A DNA stretch of 64,000 nucleotides from Devosia nanyangense (GTDB taxonomy: Bacteria; Pseudomonadota; Alphaproteobacteria; Rhizobiales; Devosiaceae): positions 1 to 64,000 of the forward strand of contig JACRAF010000019.1 of assembly GCA_016213505.1 (NCBI GenBank), in the 5' to 3' direction. Under the pieces are notes generated by a model. The model was not told where the DNA came from, searched no databases, and was given only the letters and a program-made list of their open reading frames with translations. This document shows, in pieces, positions 7,865-16,965 of this stretch. Each line of letters begins with the position of its first letter. Positions within the stretch are counted from its first letter, which is position 1. The position numbers were made by a program, and so were the translations under genes.

Positions 7865-8605
7865 ATGTTTGATCTATCTGGCAAACGCGCGCTGGTGACG
7901 GGCGCCTCGGGCGGCATCGGGCGCGAGATCGCCATGGCATTGTCGCAGGTTGGTGCCCGTGTGGCGCTGAGCGGCACGCGGGTCGGCGCGCTCGAGGACA
8001 CGGCCAAGGCAATGGCCGGCGCGGACCACCCGATCCTGCCCTGCAACCTCTCCAATCAGGACGATGTCGACAAGCTCGTGCCCGCGGCGGAGGCGGCGCT
8101 GGGCGGGCTCGACATCCTCGTCAACAACGCCGGCATGACCCGCGACAATCTGTTCATGCGCATGAAGAACGAGGAATGGGACGAAGTGCTGGCGGTTAAC
8201 CTGACGGCCGCCTTCCACCTGACCCGCGCCGTGCTGCGTGGGATGATGAAGCAGCGCTTTGGCCGCATCATCTCGATCACCTCGGTGGTGGGTGTCGCCG
8301 GCAATGCCGGCCAGGCCAACTACGCGGCGTCCAAGGCCGGGCTCATCGGCATGAGCAAGTCTCTTGCGCAGGAGGTTGCGTCGCGCAACATCACGGTCAA
8401 TACCGTGGCGCCGGGCTTTATTTCCTCGGCCATGACCGACGAACTCAACGACAAGCAGCGCGAGACGATTTTGGCCAAAGTGCCGGCCGGGCGGCTCGGC
8501 ACCGCGGCGGAAGTCGCCGCGTGCACGGTCTTTCTCGCCTCGGACGCGGCGGCCTACGTCACCGGGCACACGCTCAACGTGAATGGCGGAATGCTGATGA
8601 TCTGA
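7865..8605 (+). CDS. fabG: 3-oxoacyl-ACP reductase
   Basis: NADPH-dependent short-chain dehydrogenase that reduces 3-ketoacyl-ACP. The cofactor motif TGASGGIG spans residues 12-19, with NNAG at 87-90. The catalytic triad is S140, Y153 and K157. The start at 7865 is preceded by AAGGAG and gives 246 residues, the usual length. It lies between fabD and acpP, as expected. Confidence 0.96.
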   Translation: MFDLSGKRALVTGASGGIGREIAMALSQVGARVALSGTRVGALEDTAKAMAGADHPILPCNLSNQDDVDKLVPAAEAALGGLDILVNNAGMTRDNLFMRMKNEEWDEVLAVNLTAAFHLTRAVLRGMMKQRFGRIISITSVVGVAGNAGQANYAASKAGLIGMSKSLAQEVASRNITVNTVAPGFISSAMTDELNDKQRETILAKVPAGRLGTAAEVAACTVFLASDAAAYVTGHTLNVNGGMLMI

Positions 8606-8702
8606 CGGCCAAAGCCTGCTGTGGGCGTGCAATTCCGCAATATGGTCAAAGCCAATCTATTGTGTTAGTTGCCGCCGCTGACAGCGGGACCACGGCTCAC
8701 TT

Positions 8703-8722
8703 GCGGGCTTTGGCAAGCCCGC
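8703..8722. other. Hairpin upstream of acpP
   Basis: GCGGGCTT-TGGC-AAGCCCGC forms an 8-bp stem with a 4-base loop in the 202-base fabG-acpP gap. No T-run follows on either strand, so it is not a standard terminator. It could be a processing or stability element. Confidence 0.4.
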
Positions 8723-8807
8723 CTAAAGTCGCGCCGGGCGGGATAAGCAAGCGCTCGCAGGCGACAAGAAACGAACCGAACCAGCCTCTGAAAAGGGAAG
8801 TCAAACT

Positions 8808-9044
8808 ATGAGCGATATCGCTGACCGCGTCCGGAAGATCGTTGTGGAGCACCTCAACGTCGATGCGGAGAAGGTCGTCGACAAGGCCAGCTTCATCGAC
8901 GATCTGGGCGCCGATTCCCTGGATCAGGTCGAACTGGTCATGGCCTTCGAAGAAGAATTTTCCGTCGAGATCCCCGACGACGCGGCCGAGTCGATCCAGA
9001 CCTTCGGCGATGCCGTCAGCTACCTCACCAAGGCCGTTGGCTGA
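8808..9044 (+). CDS. acpP: Acyl carrier protein
   Basis: A 78-residue acidic carrier protein. The phosphopantetheine attachment serine is S37 in the [10 protein letters not shown] motif. It carries acyl intermediates for fatty acid and lipid A synthesis. Its 202-base upstream region probably holds its own promoter, since acpP is normally expressed far above its neighbours. A Shine-Dalgarno GGGAAG precedes the start. Confidence 0.97.
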   Translation: MSDIADRVRKIVVEHLNVDAEKVVDKASFIDDLGADSLDQVELVMAFEEEFSVEIPDDAAESIQTFGDAVSYLTKAVG

Positions 9045-9086
9045 CCGGGGCATTTTGGCCCCGAACCGACGGAACGGCACCACCTG

Positions 9087-10355
9087 ATGGAACTGCGCCG
9101 CGTTGTCGTAACGGGTATGGGGGCGGTCAGCCCCCTCGGATGCGGCGTTGAAACCACCTGGGCCAACATCCTCGCATCCAAGAGCGGCGCGAAGCGCATC
9201 GACGATTTTCAGGTCGATGACATCGCCTGCCAGATCGCCCACCGCATTCCGCTCGGTTCGCTCGCCGAGGGCAAGTTCAGCCCCGACGACTGGATGGACA
9301 TCAAAGAACAGCGCAAGGTCGATCCGTTCATCGTCTTCGCGATGGCGGCGGCCAGTATGGCCATCGCCGACGCCGGCGCCGAGCCCAAGACCCAGGACGA
9401 GCAGGAGCGCACCGGCGTCCTGATCGGCTCGGGCATCGGCGGCGTCGGCACCATCTACGACGCCTCGGTGACGCTGCACGAGAAGGGCCCGCGCCGCGTC
9501 AGCCCGTTCTTCGTTCCGGGCCGCATCATCAACATGGCGTCCGGCAACGTCTCGATCCGCTTCGGCCTAAAGGGACCCAACCACTCGGTGGTCACCGCCT
9601 GCTCGACCGGCGCACACGCCATCGGCGACAGCTGGCGGATCATCGCCATGGGCGATGCGGACGTGATGGTCGCCGGCGGCGCCGAATCCCCGGTCAACCG
9701 CCTGTCGATGGCGGGTTTCGCCGCCTGCCGGGCCCTGTCCACCGGCTTCAACGATCGCCCCACCGAGGCCTCGCGCCCCTATGACAAGGACCGCGACGGC
9801 TTCGTGATGGGCGAGGGCGCCGGCGTCGTCGTGCTCGAGGAGTACGAGCGGGCCAAGGCGCGCGGCGCCAAGATCTACGGCGAAGTCATCGGCTATGGCA
9901 TGTCGGGCGACGCCTACCACATCACCGCCCCGGCACCCGATGGCGACGGCGGTTTCCGCTGCATGCAGATGGCGGTCAAGCGCGCCGGCATCTCGCCGTC
10001 TGAGATCGACTACATCAACGCCCACGGTACCTCGACGCCGCTCGGCGACGAGATCGAACTCGGCTCGGTCACCCGGCTGCTCGGCGACGCCGCCGGCAAA
10101 GGGGTGATGTCCTCCACCAAATCCGCCGTGGGGCACCTGCTGGGTGCTGCCGGCTCGATCGAGGCGATCTTCTGCCTCCTTGCCATGCGCGACGGCATCG
10201 CGCCGCCGACCCTCAACCTCGACAATCCGTCGGTCCAAACGCCGATCAATCTGGTGCCCAAAGTGCCGCTGAAGAAGCGCATCGACGTGGCGCTCTCCAA
10301 TTCCTTCGGCTTCGGCGGCACCAATGCGTCGCTGATCTTCCGCAAGGTGGCGTAG
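9087..10355 (+). CDS. fabF: 3-oxoacyl-ACP synthase II
   Basis: Condensing enzyme that elongates acyl-ACP with malonyl-ACP. The catalytic Cys-His-His triad is C172 (VVTACSTGAH), H313 (NAHGTSTPLGD) and H350 (SAVGHLLGA). At 422 residues it has the standard FabF length. It lies 42 bases after acpP and is probably cotranscribed. Confidence 0.96.
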   Translation: MELRRVVVTGMGAVSPLGCGVETTWANILASKSGAKRIDDFQVDDIACQIAHRIPLGSLAEGKFSPDDWMDIKEQRKVDPFIVFAMAAASMAIADAGAEPKTQDEQERTGVLIGSGIGGVGTIYDASVTLHEKGPRRVSPFFVPGRIINMASGNVSIRFGLKGPNHSVVTACSTGAHAIGDSWRIIAMGDADVMVAGGAESPVNRLSMAGFAACRALSTGFNDRPTEASRPYDKDRDGFVMGEGAGVVVLEEYERAKARGAKIYGEVIGYGMSGDAYHITAPAPDGDGGFRCMQMAVKRAGISPSEIDYINAHGTSTPLGDEIELGSVTRLLGDAAGKGVMSSTKSAVGHLLGAAGSIEAIFCLLAMRDGIAPPTLNLDNPSVQTPINLVPKVPLKKRIDVALSNSFGFGGTNASLIFRKVA

Positions 10356-10358
10356 GCG

Positions 10359-10406
10359 ATCGGCAGTCGGCAGTCGGGTAACTGGTTTCTACTGCCGCCT
10401 GCCGAT
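10359..10406. repeat. Inverted repeat between fabF and mltG
   Basis: Fifteen-base arms (ATCGGCAGTCGGCAG at 10359-10373 and its 14/15-matching complement at 10392-10406) enclose an 18-base loop. The arms themselves hold a tandem CGGCAG. No T-tract follows, so it is more likely a dispersed intergenic palindrome or a processing hairpin than a terminator. Confidence 0.6.
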
Positions 10407-10487
10407 TGCCCAATCCCCGTCCTTGTTTTGCCCGCTTCATTCGGGCAAATGGCTCCGGCGAGGGGCAATACAAGCATTGAGGTAGAC

Positions 10488-11588
10488 ATGGCGGCCGACC
10501 GGAAACGCAGGCGCAAACGCAGCAGTGCGGTGATGCTCCTCAATGGCCTGTTGACCATTGTCGTAATCGGCATGGTCGTCGTCGCTGCCGCCACCTATTT
10601 TGCCGTCCGCACGTATTACGCCGAGGGTCCCCGGGCCGAGGAGACAGCGTTCCTCGTCGAAAAGGGCACCGGCATCGGCACCATCGCCAACCGGCTCGAG
10701 GAGCAGGGCCTGATCGAGAACGCGCTGCTGTTCCGCGGCGCGGCGCAGTTGACCAAAAACAACGCCAAGATCCTTCCCGGCCAGTACATGGTGCCGGCCC
10801 ACGCCTCGATGGCGGCGATCCTCGACATCATCACCGAAACCAAGCCGATGGAGTTCTTCGTCAACGTCATCCCCGGCGAGACCTCGTGGCAGGTGGCCGA
10901 GCACATCAACGACCCGGCGCAGAACCTGACCGGGGCGGCGGTTCCGGCGCCGATCGAAGGGACGTTGCTGGCGGTGAGGCACGATTTCTTCCCCGGCGAC
11001 AGCCGCAAATCGCTGATCGAGGCCATGGAGAAGGCGATGGCCGACCAGGTTGCGGCGATCTGGGCCGCCCGCGACCCGGCGATCGACGACGTGGTCAAGA
11101 GCCCCAAGGATCTGGTGACGCTCGCCTCGCTGGTCGAGAAGGAAACCGGGCTCGAGACCGAGCGGCCGCAGGTGGCCTCGGTGTTCGTCAACCGGCTCAG
11201 GAAGCACATGCGGCTGCAGACCGACCCCTCGGTGATCTACGGGCTGACGCTGGGCAAGGGCAAGCTCGAGCGGGCGCTGACCACCGCCGACCTCAAGGCC
11301 AAGACGCCGTACAACACCTATCAGATCGACGGCCTGCCGGCCGGCCCGATCGCCAATCCGGGCGTCGAGGCGCTGAAGGCCGTGGCGCATCCGGCCGGCG
11401 CCAGCTTCCTCTATTTTGTTGCCAGGAGCGCCGACCCGGCCGATGGGCATCTGTTCGCCGCGACCTATGCCGAGCACAAAAAGAACGTCGCTCTCTACCG
11501 CAAGGCCGCCGCGGCGGACGAGGCGGAGGCCGCCAAGGAGGCGCTCGAGGCGGAGCAGGCCTCGGAAGCCGGAGACACCACGCAATAA
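10488..11588 (+). CDS. mltG: Endolytic murein transglycosylase MltG
   Basis: Inner-membrane lytic transglycosylase that cuts nascent glycan strands and sets their length. A basic N-terminus is followed by one transmembrane helix (about residues 15-40), a LysM-like subdomain and the YceG domain. The latter contains the catalytic glutamate in LASLVEKET and the LQTDPSVIYG motif. The C-terminal tail is Ala/Glu-rich. The start at 10488 has a GAGGT site; an upstream in-frame ATG at 10428 lacks one. The fabF-mltG-yicC-gmk order is typical of the group. Confidence 0.93.
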   Translation: MAADRKRRRKRSSAVMLLNGLLTIVVIGMVVVAAATYFAVRTYYAEGPRAEETAFLVEKGTGIGTIANRLEEQGLIENALLFRGAAQLTKNNAKILPGQYMVPAHASMAAILDIITETKPMEFFVNVIPGETSWQVAEHINDPAQNLTGAAVPAPIEGTLLAVRHDFFPGDSRKSLIEAMEKAMADQVAAIWAARDPAIDDVVKSPKDLVTLASLVEKETGLETERPQVASVFVNRLRKHMRLQTDPSVIYGLTLGKGKLERALTTADLKAKTPYNTYQIDGLPAGPIANPGVEALKAVAHPAGASFLYFVARSADPADGHLFAATYAEHKKNVALYRKAAAADEAEAAKEALEAEQASEAGDTTQ

Positions 11589-11606
11589 AGGGTGTATCGC
11601 CCGCAG

Positions 11607-12500
11607 ATGGCAAATTCCCTTTCCAGCATGACCGGGTACGCCCGCGCCGCCGGCAGCGTGCCGGAGATCAGCTTTTCGGTCGAGATCAAATCGGTCAACG
11701 CTCGCGGCCTCGATATCCGCATGCGGATGACGCCGGGCTACGACGCGATCGAAGGCGAAATCCGCCGCCGCGTCTCCAAGGCGCTGGCGCGCGGCTCGGT
11801 GACGGTGAACCTCAATGTCGATCGCGAAGGCGAGGGCGGCCGGGTGGTGATCAACCAGCAGGCGCTCGATGCGGTGATGGCGGCGATCAAGGAAATCGGC
11901 ATCCTCACCAATTCGCCGCGCCCGACGCCCGACGGCATCCTGGGCCTCAAGGGCGTGCTCGAGCAGCATGAGGCGCCGCTCAGCACCGAAGCCGAGGAGG
12001 CGCTCCACGCAGCGATCCTTGCCGCCGTGGACATCGCGCTCACCGACCTCCAGACGGCGCGGCAGGCCGAGGGCCAGCACCTCTTGGCGATCCTCTCCCG
12101 GCAGATCGACGAAATCGCCGCCCTGCGCGAACAGGCCGCCGCGCATCCCGGCCGCAGCCGCGACGCGATCCTCGCCCGGCTGCGCGAGCAGATCGCCGAT
12201 CTGGTGGCCTCCGGCGCGGGCGTATCCGAAGAGCGGCTGGCGCAGGAAGCGCTGCTGCTCGCGACCAAGGCCGATATCCGCGAGGAGCTCGACCGGCTGG
12301 CCGCGCACATCGCTTCGGCCCGGCAGCTGATCGCCGAGGGCGGCCCGGCGGGACGGAAACTCGACTTCCTGTCACAGGAATTTAACCGCGAGGCGAATAC
12401 CCTCTGCTCGAAATCAAATGCCGTGGAGCTGACGGCGATCGGCCTCGATCTGAAGGCGGTGATCGATCAGTTCCGCGAGCAGGTCCAAAACCTGGAGTAG
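11607..12500 (+). CDS. yicC: YicC-family endoribonuclease
   Basis: A 297-residue protein of the YicC/YloC family, reported as an endoribonuclease in E. coli. It has the N-terminal signature SSMTGYARA and a C-terminal DUF1732 region ending KLDFLSQEFNREANTLCSKS. The start at 11607 gives MANSLSSMTGYA; a GTG at 11592 is an alternative. It stops 3 bases before the gmk start, so the two are coupled. Confidence 0.9.
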   Translation: MANSLSSMTGYARAAGSVPEISFSVEIKSVNARGLDIRMRMTPGYDAIEGEIRRRVSKALARGSVTVNLNVDREGEGGRVVINQQALDAVMAAIKEIGILTNSPRPTPDGILGLKGVLEQHEAPLSTEAEEALHAAILAAVDIALTDLQTARQAEGQHLLAILSRQIDEIAALREQAAAHPGRSRDAILARLREQIADLVASGAGVSEERLAQEALLLATKADIREELDRLAAHIASARQLIAEGGPAGRKLDFLSQEFNREANTLCSKSNAVELTAIGLDLKAVIDQFREQVQNLE

Positions 12501-12503
12501 GCC

Positions 12504-13142
12504 GTGGAGTTTGCGCGGCGCGGCGTGATGATGGTGCTGGCCTCGCCCTCGGGGGCGGGCAAATCGTCGATTTCGCGCGCCATCTTCGAGCAGGACCCCA
12601 ACATCTCGCTGTCGGTGTCGGTGACGACGCGGGCCCGGCGTCAGGACGAGATCGACGGCACCCACTACACCTTCATCGACATCCCCGCCTTCGAGCGCAT
12701 GCGCGAGGAAGGCGAATTGCTCGAAAGTGCTCAGGTGCACGGCAATTTCTACGGCACGCCGCGCGCCCATGTCGAAGAAAAGCTGGCCCGGGGCCGCGAC
12801 ATCCTGTTCGACATCGACTGGCAGGGCACCCAGCAGCTCTTGAAGCGCGCCCGCGCCGACATGGTCACGATCTTCATCCTGCCGCCCTCGATCCGCGAGC
12901 TGCGCAAGCGCCTCGAACGCCGCGCCCAGGACAGCAAGGAAACCATCGCGCAGCGGCTGCACAATGCCCGCGTCGAGATGGAGCACTGGAAAGAGTACGA
13001 CTACGTTCTAGTCAACGAGGACCTCGACCAGAGCTGCGCCCGCGTCCGCTCCATCCTCGCCGCCGCCCGCCAGCGGCGCGACCGGTTTACGCAGATGGAC
13101 AGCTTCGTCAAGGATCTGCAGAGCCAGATCGACTCGCTCTAG
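12504..13142 (+). CDS. gmk: Guanylate kinase
   Basis: Phosphorylates GMP to GDP. The P-loop SPSGAGKSS spans residues 14-22, followed by the GMP-binding segment with TTRARRQDEIDGTHY. It starts with GTG at 12504, four bases after the yicC stop, with GGAG upstream. At 212 residues it has normal length. Its stop overlaps that of the convergent minus-strand gene. Confidence 0.96.
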   Translation: MEFARRGVMMVLASPSGAGKSSISRAIFEQDPNISLSVSVTTRARRQDEIDGTHYTFIDIPAFERMREEGELLESAQVHGNFYGTPRAHVEEKLARGRDILFDIDWQGTQQLLKRARADMVTIFILPPSIRELRKRLERRAQDSKETIAQRLHNARVEMEHWKEYDYVLVNEDLDQSCARVRSILAAARQRRDRFTQMDSFVKDLQSQIDSL

Positions 13143-13486
13143 CGCAGGCGGCGCGTGAACGCGGTGTCCAGATTGTGCTTGAGCCCGGGCGTCACCTCGG
13201 TCCGCAGGCTCGACGACTTGCTGGTGCCGCAGGCCTGCAGCGCCATCGCGTAATTGTTGACCGCCTGGGAGAGGCATGGCCCGCGCCCTTCGGCAGGTAT
13301 CGCACCGCAGAGGGCCTGATCGAGCGTGAACTGCAGCTGGGCCTTATAGAAGCAATCCTCGATCGACCCGGCGCTGCCGTTCGGCGCAGCGACGGCGGCG
13401 GAAGCGAGCAGGGCGATCGAGAAGGGCAGCGCGCGCCGCGCGACTTTGGCGGCCAGGATGAGTAGTGTTTTGCCGAGAGCGGTCAT
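13139..13486 (-). CDS. Secreted hypothetical protein
   Basis: A 115-residue protein with a signal peptide (hydrophobic LPFSIALLASAAVAA, probable cleavage before PNG). The mature part has four cysteines, which could form two disulfides in the periplasm. The start was set at 13486 (MTALGK); an ATG at 13504 is possible. I recognise no family. It is convergent with gmk and overlaps it by 4 bases. Confidence 0.6.
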   Translation of the reverse strand: MTALGKTLLILAAKVARRALPFSIALLASAAVAAPNGSAGSIEDCFYKAQLQFTLDQALCGAIPAEGRGPCLSQAVNNYAMALQACGTSKSSSLRTEVTPGLKHNLDTAFTRRLR

Positions 13487-13674
13487 TCGCGATCTCCATT
13501 GCAAGCAAGTCTGAACACCAGCTCACATTGCGTGTCCGCAGATGAACCACCGCTGAAGCGGATCGACAGAAGCAGATGCCTGGCGTGGTGGAGGTGGCGG
13601 GACCGGACTCGGTGTCTCCGGCCGCCCCTCTGCCGCCGGCGGCACCTCCCCGCTTCGCAGGTGGAGGACGGGCG

Positions 13675-14508
13675 CTAGCCCCGCAGCACCTTTGCCATTG
13701 CCAGGAACGCCTCGACGGGGAGCTGCTCGGCGCGCTCGTCGCCGCGCAGGGAGGCGGCAGCGAGCAGGGTCTCGACTGGAACGCCGGTCGACTTGAGGCT
13801 TTGACGCACCATCTTGCGGCGCTGCCCGAAGGCGGCTTTGGTGATCGCCTCGAGATCGCGCACCCGCGCGTCGCCGGCGATGGCCTTCGGCACCAGGTGG
13901 ACGACCGAGGAGGTGACGCTGGGTGGCGGGATGAACGCCGTGCGGGCGACGTTGAAGGCGATCCGCGCCTCCGTCCGCCAGCCGCAAAGCACGCCGAGCC
14001 GGCCATAGGCGTCGTCGCCGGGTTTGGCCACGATACGTTCGGCCACCTCGCGCTGGAACATCAGCGTCAGGCTCTCGAAGAACGGCGGCCAGGGATCGAG
14101 CGTCAGCCAACCGATGAGCAGCGGCGTCGCGATGTTGTAGGGCAGGTTTGCGACAATCCGCGTCGGCCCGTCGGCAAGCGCGGCGTAGTCGGCTTCGAGC
14201 GCATCGCCGGAGATCACCTCGAGCCGGCCGGGATAGGCCGCGGCGATCTCGGCGAGGGCGGGGAGGGCGCGCTCATCGCGCTCGATGGCGACGACCTTCT
14301 TCGCGCCCGCGGCGAGCAAAGCGCGCGTCAACCCGCCCGGTCCGGGGCCGACCTCGATCACCGTGAATCCTTCGAGCGACCCCGCGGTGCGGGCGATGCG
14401 TGCGGTGAGGTTGAGGTCGAGCAGAAAATTCTGGCCGAGCTGTTTTTTGGCGCTGAGACCGTGGCGCGCGATGACCTCGCGCAGCGGGGGAAGATCGTCG
14501 ATCTGCAT
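13675..14508 (-). CDS. rsmA: 16S rRNA dimethyladenosine transferase (KsgA)
   Basis: Methylates the two adjacent adenines in the 3'-terminal helix of 16S rRNA. The SAM-binding motif [10 protein letters not shown] spans about residues 52-61 and the catalytic NLPY is at residues 121-124. The start at 14508 ([13 protein letters not shown]) was chosen because the upstream frame is unlike the family. It normally follows pdxA directly, but here a DUF305 gene on the opposite strand separates them, so it probably has its own promoter. Confidence 0.95.
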   Translation of the reverse strand: MQIDDLPPLREVIARHGLSAKKQLGQNFLLDLNLTARIARTAGSLEGFTVIEVGPGPGGLTRALLAAGAKKVVAIERDERALPALAEIAAAYPGRLEVISGDALEADYAALADGPTRIVANLPYNIATPLLIGWLTLDPWPPFFESLTLMFQREVAERIVAKPGDDAYGRLGVLCGWRTEARIAFNVARTAFIPPPSVTSSVVHLVPKAIAGDARVRDLEAITKAAFGQRRKMVRQSLKSTGVPVETLLAAASLRGDERAEQLPVEAFLAMAKVLRG

Positions 14509-14605
14509 CCGATCCGCATAGCAGGCATTGATGTCGGCGGGAAACGGGCTTGACCTTGCCACGGTGGGAAGGTCTAGGCGGGGTGGACCGAAAGAGGAGT
14601 CCGTC

Positions 14606-15004
14606 ATGACCAGATCGCTGATCGTCTTTGCCGCTGCCCTGCTGCTCGCGGCGCCCGCCACCGCGGCCGAGCTTCCGCCCATCTGCCTCGTCAATGCCGG
14701 GATGGCCGATATGGCTGGTGGGGGCGGCATGGCGATGGGTTCGCCCGACCAAGCGCATCAGGACCTGATGGCGGGGATGGATGCGATGAACAAGGACATG
14801 AACGCCGGCGCCACCGCCACCGATCTCGACGTCGCCTTCATCTGCTCGATGATCCCGCACCACCAGGGCGCCATCGACATGGCCAAGGCGGAGCTGGCGC
14901 ATGGCGACGACCCGTGGGCCAAGGAGCTGGCTGAGAACATCATCGCGGCGCAGGAAAAAGAGATCGCCGAGATGCTCGACTGGCTCGGCAAGCAGCCGAA
15001 ATAG
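14606..15004 (+). CDS. Secreted DUF305 protein
   Basis: A 132-residue protein with a signal peptide (hydrophobic core [16 protein letters not shown]). The DUF305 domain has the [14 protein letters not shown] motif and helices rich in Met and His, including a Met-rich stretch [13 protein letters not shown]. Such proteins are thought to be periplasmic and some bind copper. The start has a good GAGGAG site. It lies between rsmA and pdxA on the opposite strand and ends exactly beside the pdxA stop. Confidence 0.85.
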   Translation: MTRSLIVFAAALLLAAPATAAELPPICLVNAGMADMAGGGGMAMGSPDQAHQDLMAGMDAMNKDMNAGATATDLDVAFICSMIPHHQGAIDMAKAELAHGDDPWAKELAENIIAAQEKEIAEMLDWLGKQPK

Positions 15005-16003
15005 TCAGACCGCCAGTTTGTCGGCCATACGGATCGCGGCCAGCATGCTGGCCGCCGATCCCTTGCCGGTTCCGGCCAGATCGAATGCCGTACCGTGGTC
15101 GGGCGACGTGCGCACGATCGGCAGGCCGAGCGTGACGTTGACGGTCTCGTCGAAGGCGACGGCCTTGATCGGGATCAGCGCCTGGTCGTGATACATCGCG
15201 ATTACCGCGTCGTATTTCCGCCAGTTGGGCATCAGGAAGATGGTGTCGGCCGAGATGGGGCCTTCGACGTGGGTGCCGTTGTGCTGGAGGTCCAGCACGG
15301 CCGGCAGGATGATGTCGCGATCCTCGAGCCCGATGCTGCCGGCCTCGCCGGCATGCGGGTTGAGGCCTGTGACGGCGAGATGCGGCGTCTCGATGCCGAA
15401 GCGCGTTCTGAGGTCATGCTCGACCACCAGCACGGTATCGCGGATCAGCTTGCCGGTGATCAGACCCGGCACGTCGCGCAGTGGCACGTGAATGGTGAGC
15501 GGCACGACCCGGAGCTGGTCATGCGCCAGCATCATCACGGCCAGCGGCGGCGACCCGCCCCTGTCGCAGAGGGCCGCCAGGTATTCCGTGTGGCCGGGAT
15601 ACTTGAACCCGGCCTTGTAGAGCGCCGCCTTGTGGATCGGCGCGGTGACGACGGCGCGACAGGCGCCTTCGAGCACGCAGTTGACTGCCTGGGTGATCGC
15701 CTCCACCACCACCTTGCCGGACAGCGGGCTGGTCTCGCCCGGCCGATCCGGCACCAGTCCCTCGATGTGAGAGACCGGCAACGCCACGGGAAACTGCGCC
15801 ACGGCCTCGGACGGTTTGGTGGCGGCGAAGGTGATGTTGAGTCCCAGCCGGCGGGCGCGGGCGGCAAGGAATCCCATATTGCCGTAGACGATGAAGGGCG
15901 GCACCTGGTGTTCCGCCCGCTCGGCATAGAGCCGCAGAATGAGGTCGGGCCCGATGCCGGCCGGCTCACCCATGCTGACCGCGATGGGACCGGTGCCTGC
16001 CAT
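15005..16003 (-). CDS. pdxA: 4-hydroxythreonine-4-phosphate dehydrogenase
   Basis: NAD-dependent oxidation of 4-phosphohydroxy-L-threonine in pyridoxal phosphate synthesis. It begins with the PdxA signature SMGEPAGIGPDL. The metal-binding histidines lie in AHDQ, NPHAGE and MYHDQALIP. At 332 residues it has usual length. Its start overlaps the stop of the SurA-like gene (ATGA), so the two are coupled. Confidence 0.96.
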   Translation of the reverse strand: MAGTGPIAVSMGEPAGIGPDLILRLYAERAEHQVPPFIVYGNMGFLAARARRLGLNITFAATKPSEAVAQFPVALPVSHIEGLVPDRPGETSPLSGKVVVEAITQAVNCVLEGACRAVVTAPIHKAALYKAGFKYPGHTEYLAALCDRGGSPPLAVMMLAHDQLRVVPLTIHVPLRDVPGLITGKLIRDTVLVVEHDLRTRFGIETPHLAVTGLNPHAGEAGSIGLEDRDIILPAVLDLQHNGTHVEGPISADTIFLMPNWRKYDAVIAMYHDQALIPIKAVAFDETVNVTLGLPIVRTSPDHGTAFDLAGTGKGSAASMLAAIRMADKLAV

Positions 16004-16902
16004 CAGCTGTAGATGATCTGTGCCTTGGCCTTGAGATCGGCCAGGTACTTGTCGGCCTCCGCCTTCAGCGCCCCGTTGCCGACGCTCTGGCGCAGGTCGC
16101 CTGCGATGAACGTGGTGTCCTCGGCGACCTCCTTGGAGCAGACCGCCAGCATCGAGACGCCGCCCTGGACGACGCGCGGCTTGGTGATGCCGCCGACATT
16201 GAGCTTGGACAGTTCGTCGGCAATGGCCTCGGGCATCTGCGTGGCGTGGCGCCGGCCGATGTCGCGCACCGCCGCGTCGGTGTAGGACAGCGACAGCTGC
16301 ACGGCGCTGTCGCAGCCCGAAAAGCTCTTCTTGTACCGGTTGGCCTCGGCCGTCCGCTTGCTCGCCGAGCCCTCGCCCCCCGGCATCAGGAACAGCACTT
16401 CCTTGAGGATGTAGTCGAAGCTGTTGGCGGCCGTCAGCTTGGCCTTGGCTTCCTTGTCGATATCGGCTTCCGACACCGTCACCTTGGCGCTGACCACGGT
16501 CGAGGTGACCTTGCCCCAGGCGACGGTGGCCTTCAGCCGGTCGCGCAGCGTCTGCACGGCGACGCCGTTGTCGGTCATGATCTTGTTGAGGTTGCTGGCG
16601 CTGATCTTGAGCTGGCGCGCCACGCCCAGATAGGCGTCGTCGATGTCGCCCTCGGACACCTCGAAGCCGAGACGCTTGGCCTCCTGGATTTCGAGCGCTT
16701 CGTTGACCAGTTCCTCGATCGCCAGCTTCTGGCCGGAGCGGCGCTCGAGCTTCATCAGTGCCAGGCGCTGCGAAATCTGGATGTCGGTGATCGGCTCGCC
16801 GTTCACCGTGATCTTGACGGTCGCGGCGTCGGCCGGCGCCACGGCCGCGACGAGCAGCGCCAGACCGAGAACGAATGCGCCCAGAACGCGAAGCATCTTC
16901 AT
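16003..16902 (-). CDS. SurA-like periplasmic chaperone/peptidylprolyl isomerase
   Basis: A 299-residue exported protein. The signal peptide covers about residues 1-26, followed by the SurA N-terminal chaperone region (VNGEPITDIQISQRLALMK...EELVNEALEIQEAKRLG). The C-terminal part is short and lacks an obvious complete parvulin domain, as in many alphaproteobacterial SurA-like proteins. Its position between lptD and pdxA matches the conserved cluster. The likely role is folding of outer-membrane proteins, including LptD. Confidence 0.85.
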   Translation of the reverse strand: MKMLRVLGAFVLGLALLVAAVAPADAATVKITVNGEPITDIQISQRLALMKLERRSGQKLAIEELVNEALEIQEAKRLGFEVSEGDIDDAYLGVARQLKISASNLNKIMTDNGVAVQTLRDRLKATVAWGKVTSTVVSAKVTVSEADIDKEAKAKLTAANSFDYILKEVLFLMPGGEGSASKRTAEANRYKKSFSGCDSAVQLSLSYTDAAVRDIGRRHATQMPEAIADELSKLNVGGITKPRVVQGGVSMLAVCSKEVAEDTTFIAGDLRQSVGNGALKAEADKYLADLKAKAQIIYS

Positions 16903-16965
16903 ATTCTGCCTATCTTGAGAAGCCCGAGCTTCCTGTGGTCGAAAATTACGGCTGAAATCGGTGCG

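Noticed and set aside
8703-8722. Terminator between fabG and acpP
   Set aside because: The stem is strong but no T-run follows on either strand, so it was listed only as a hairpin.
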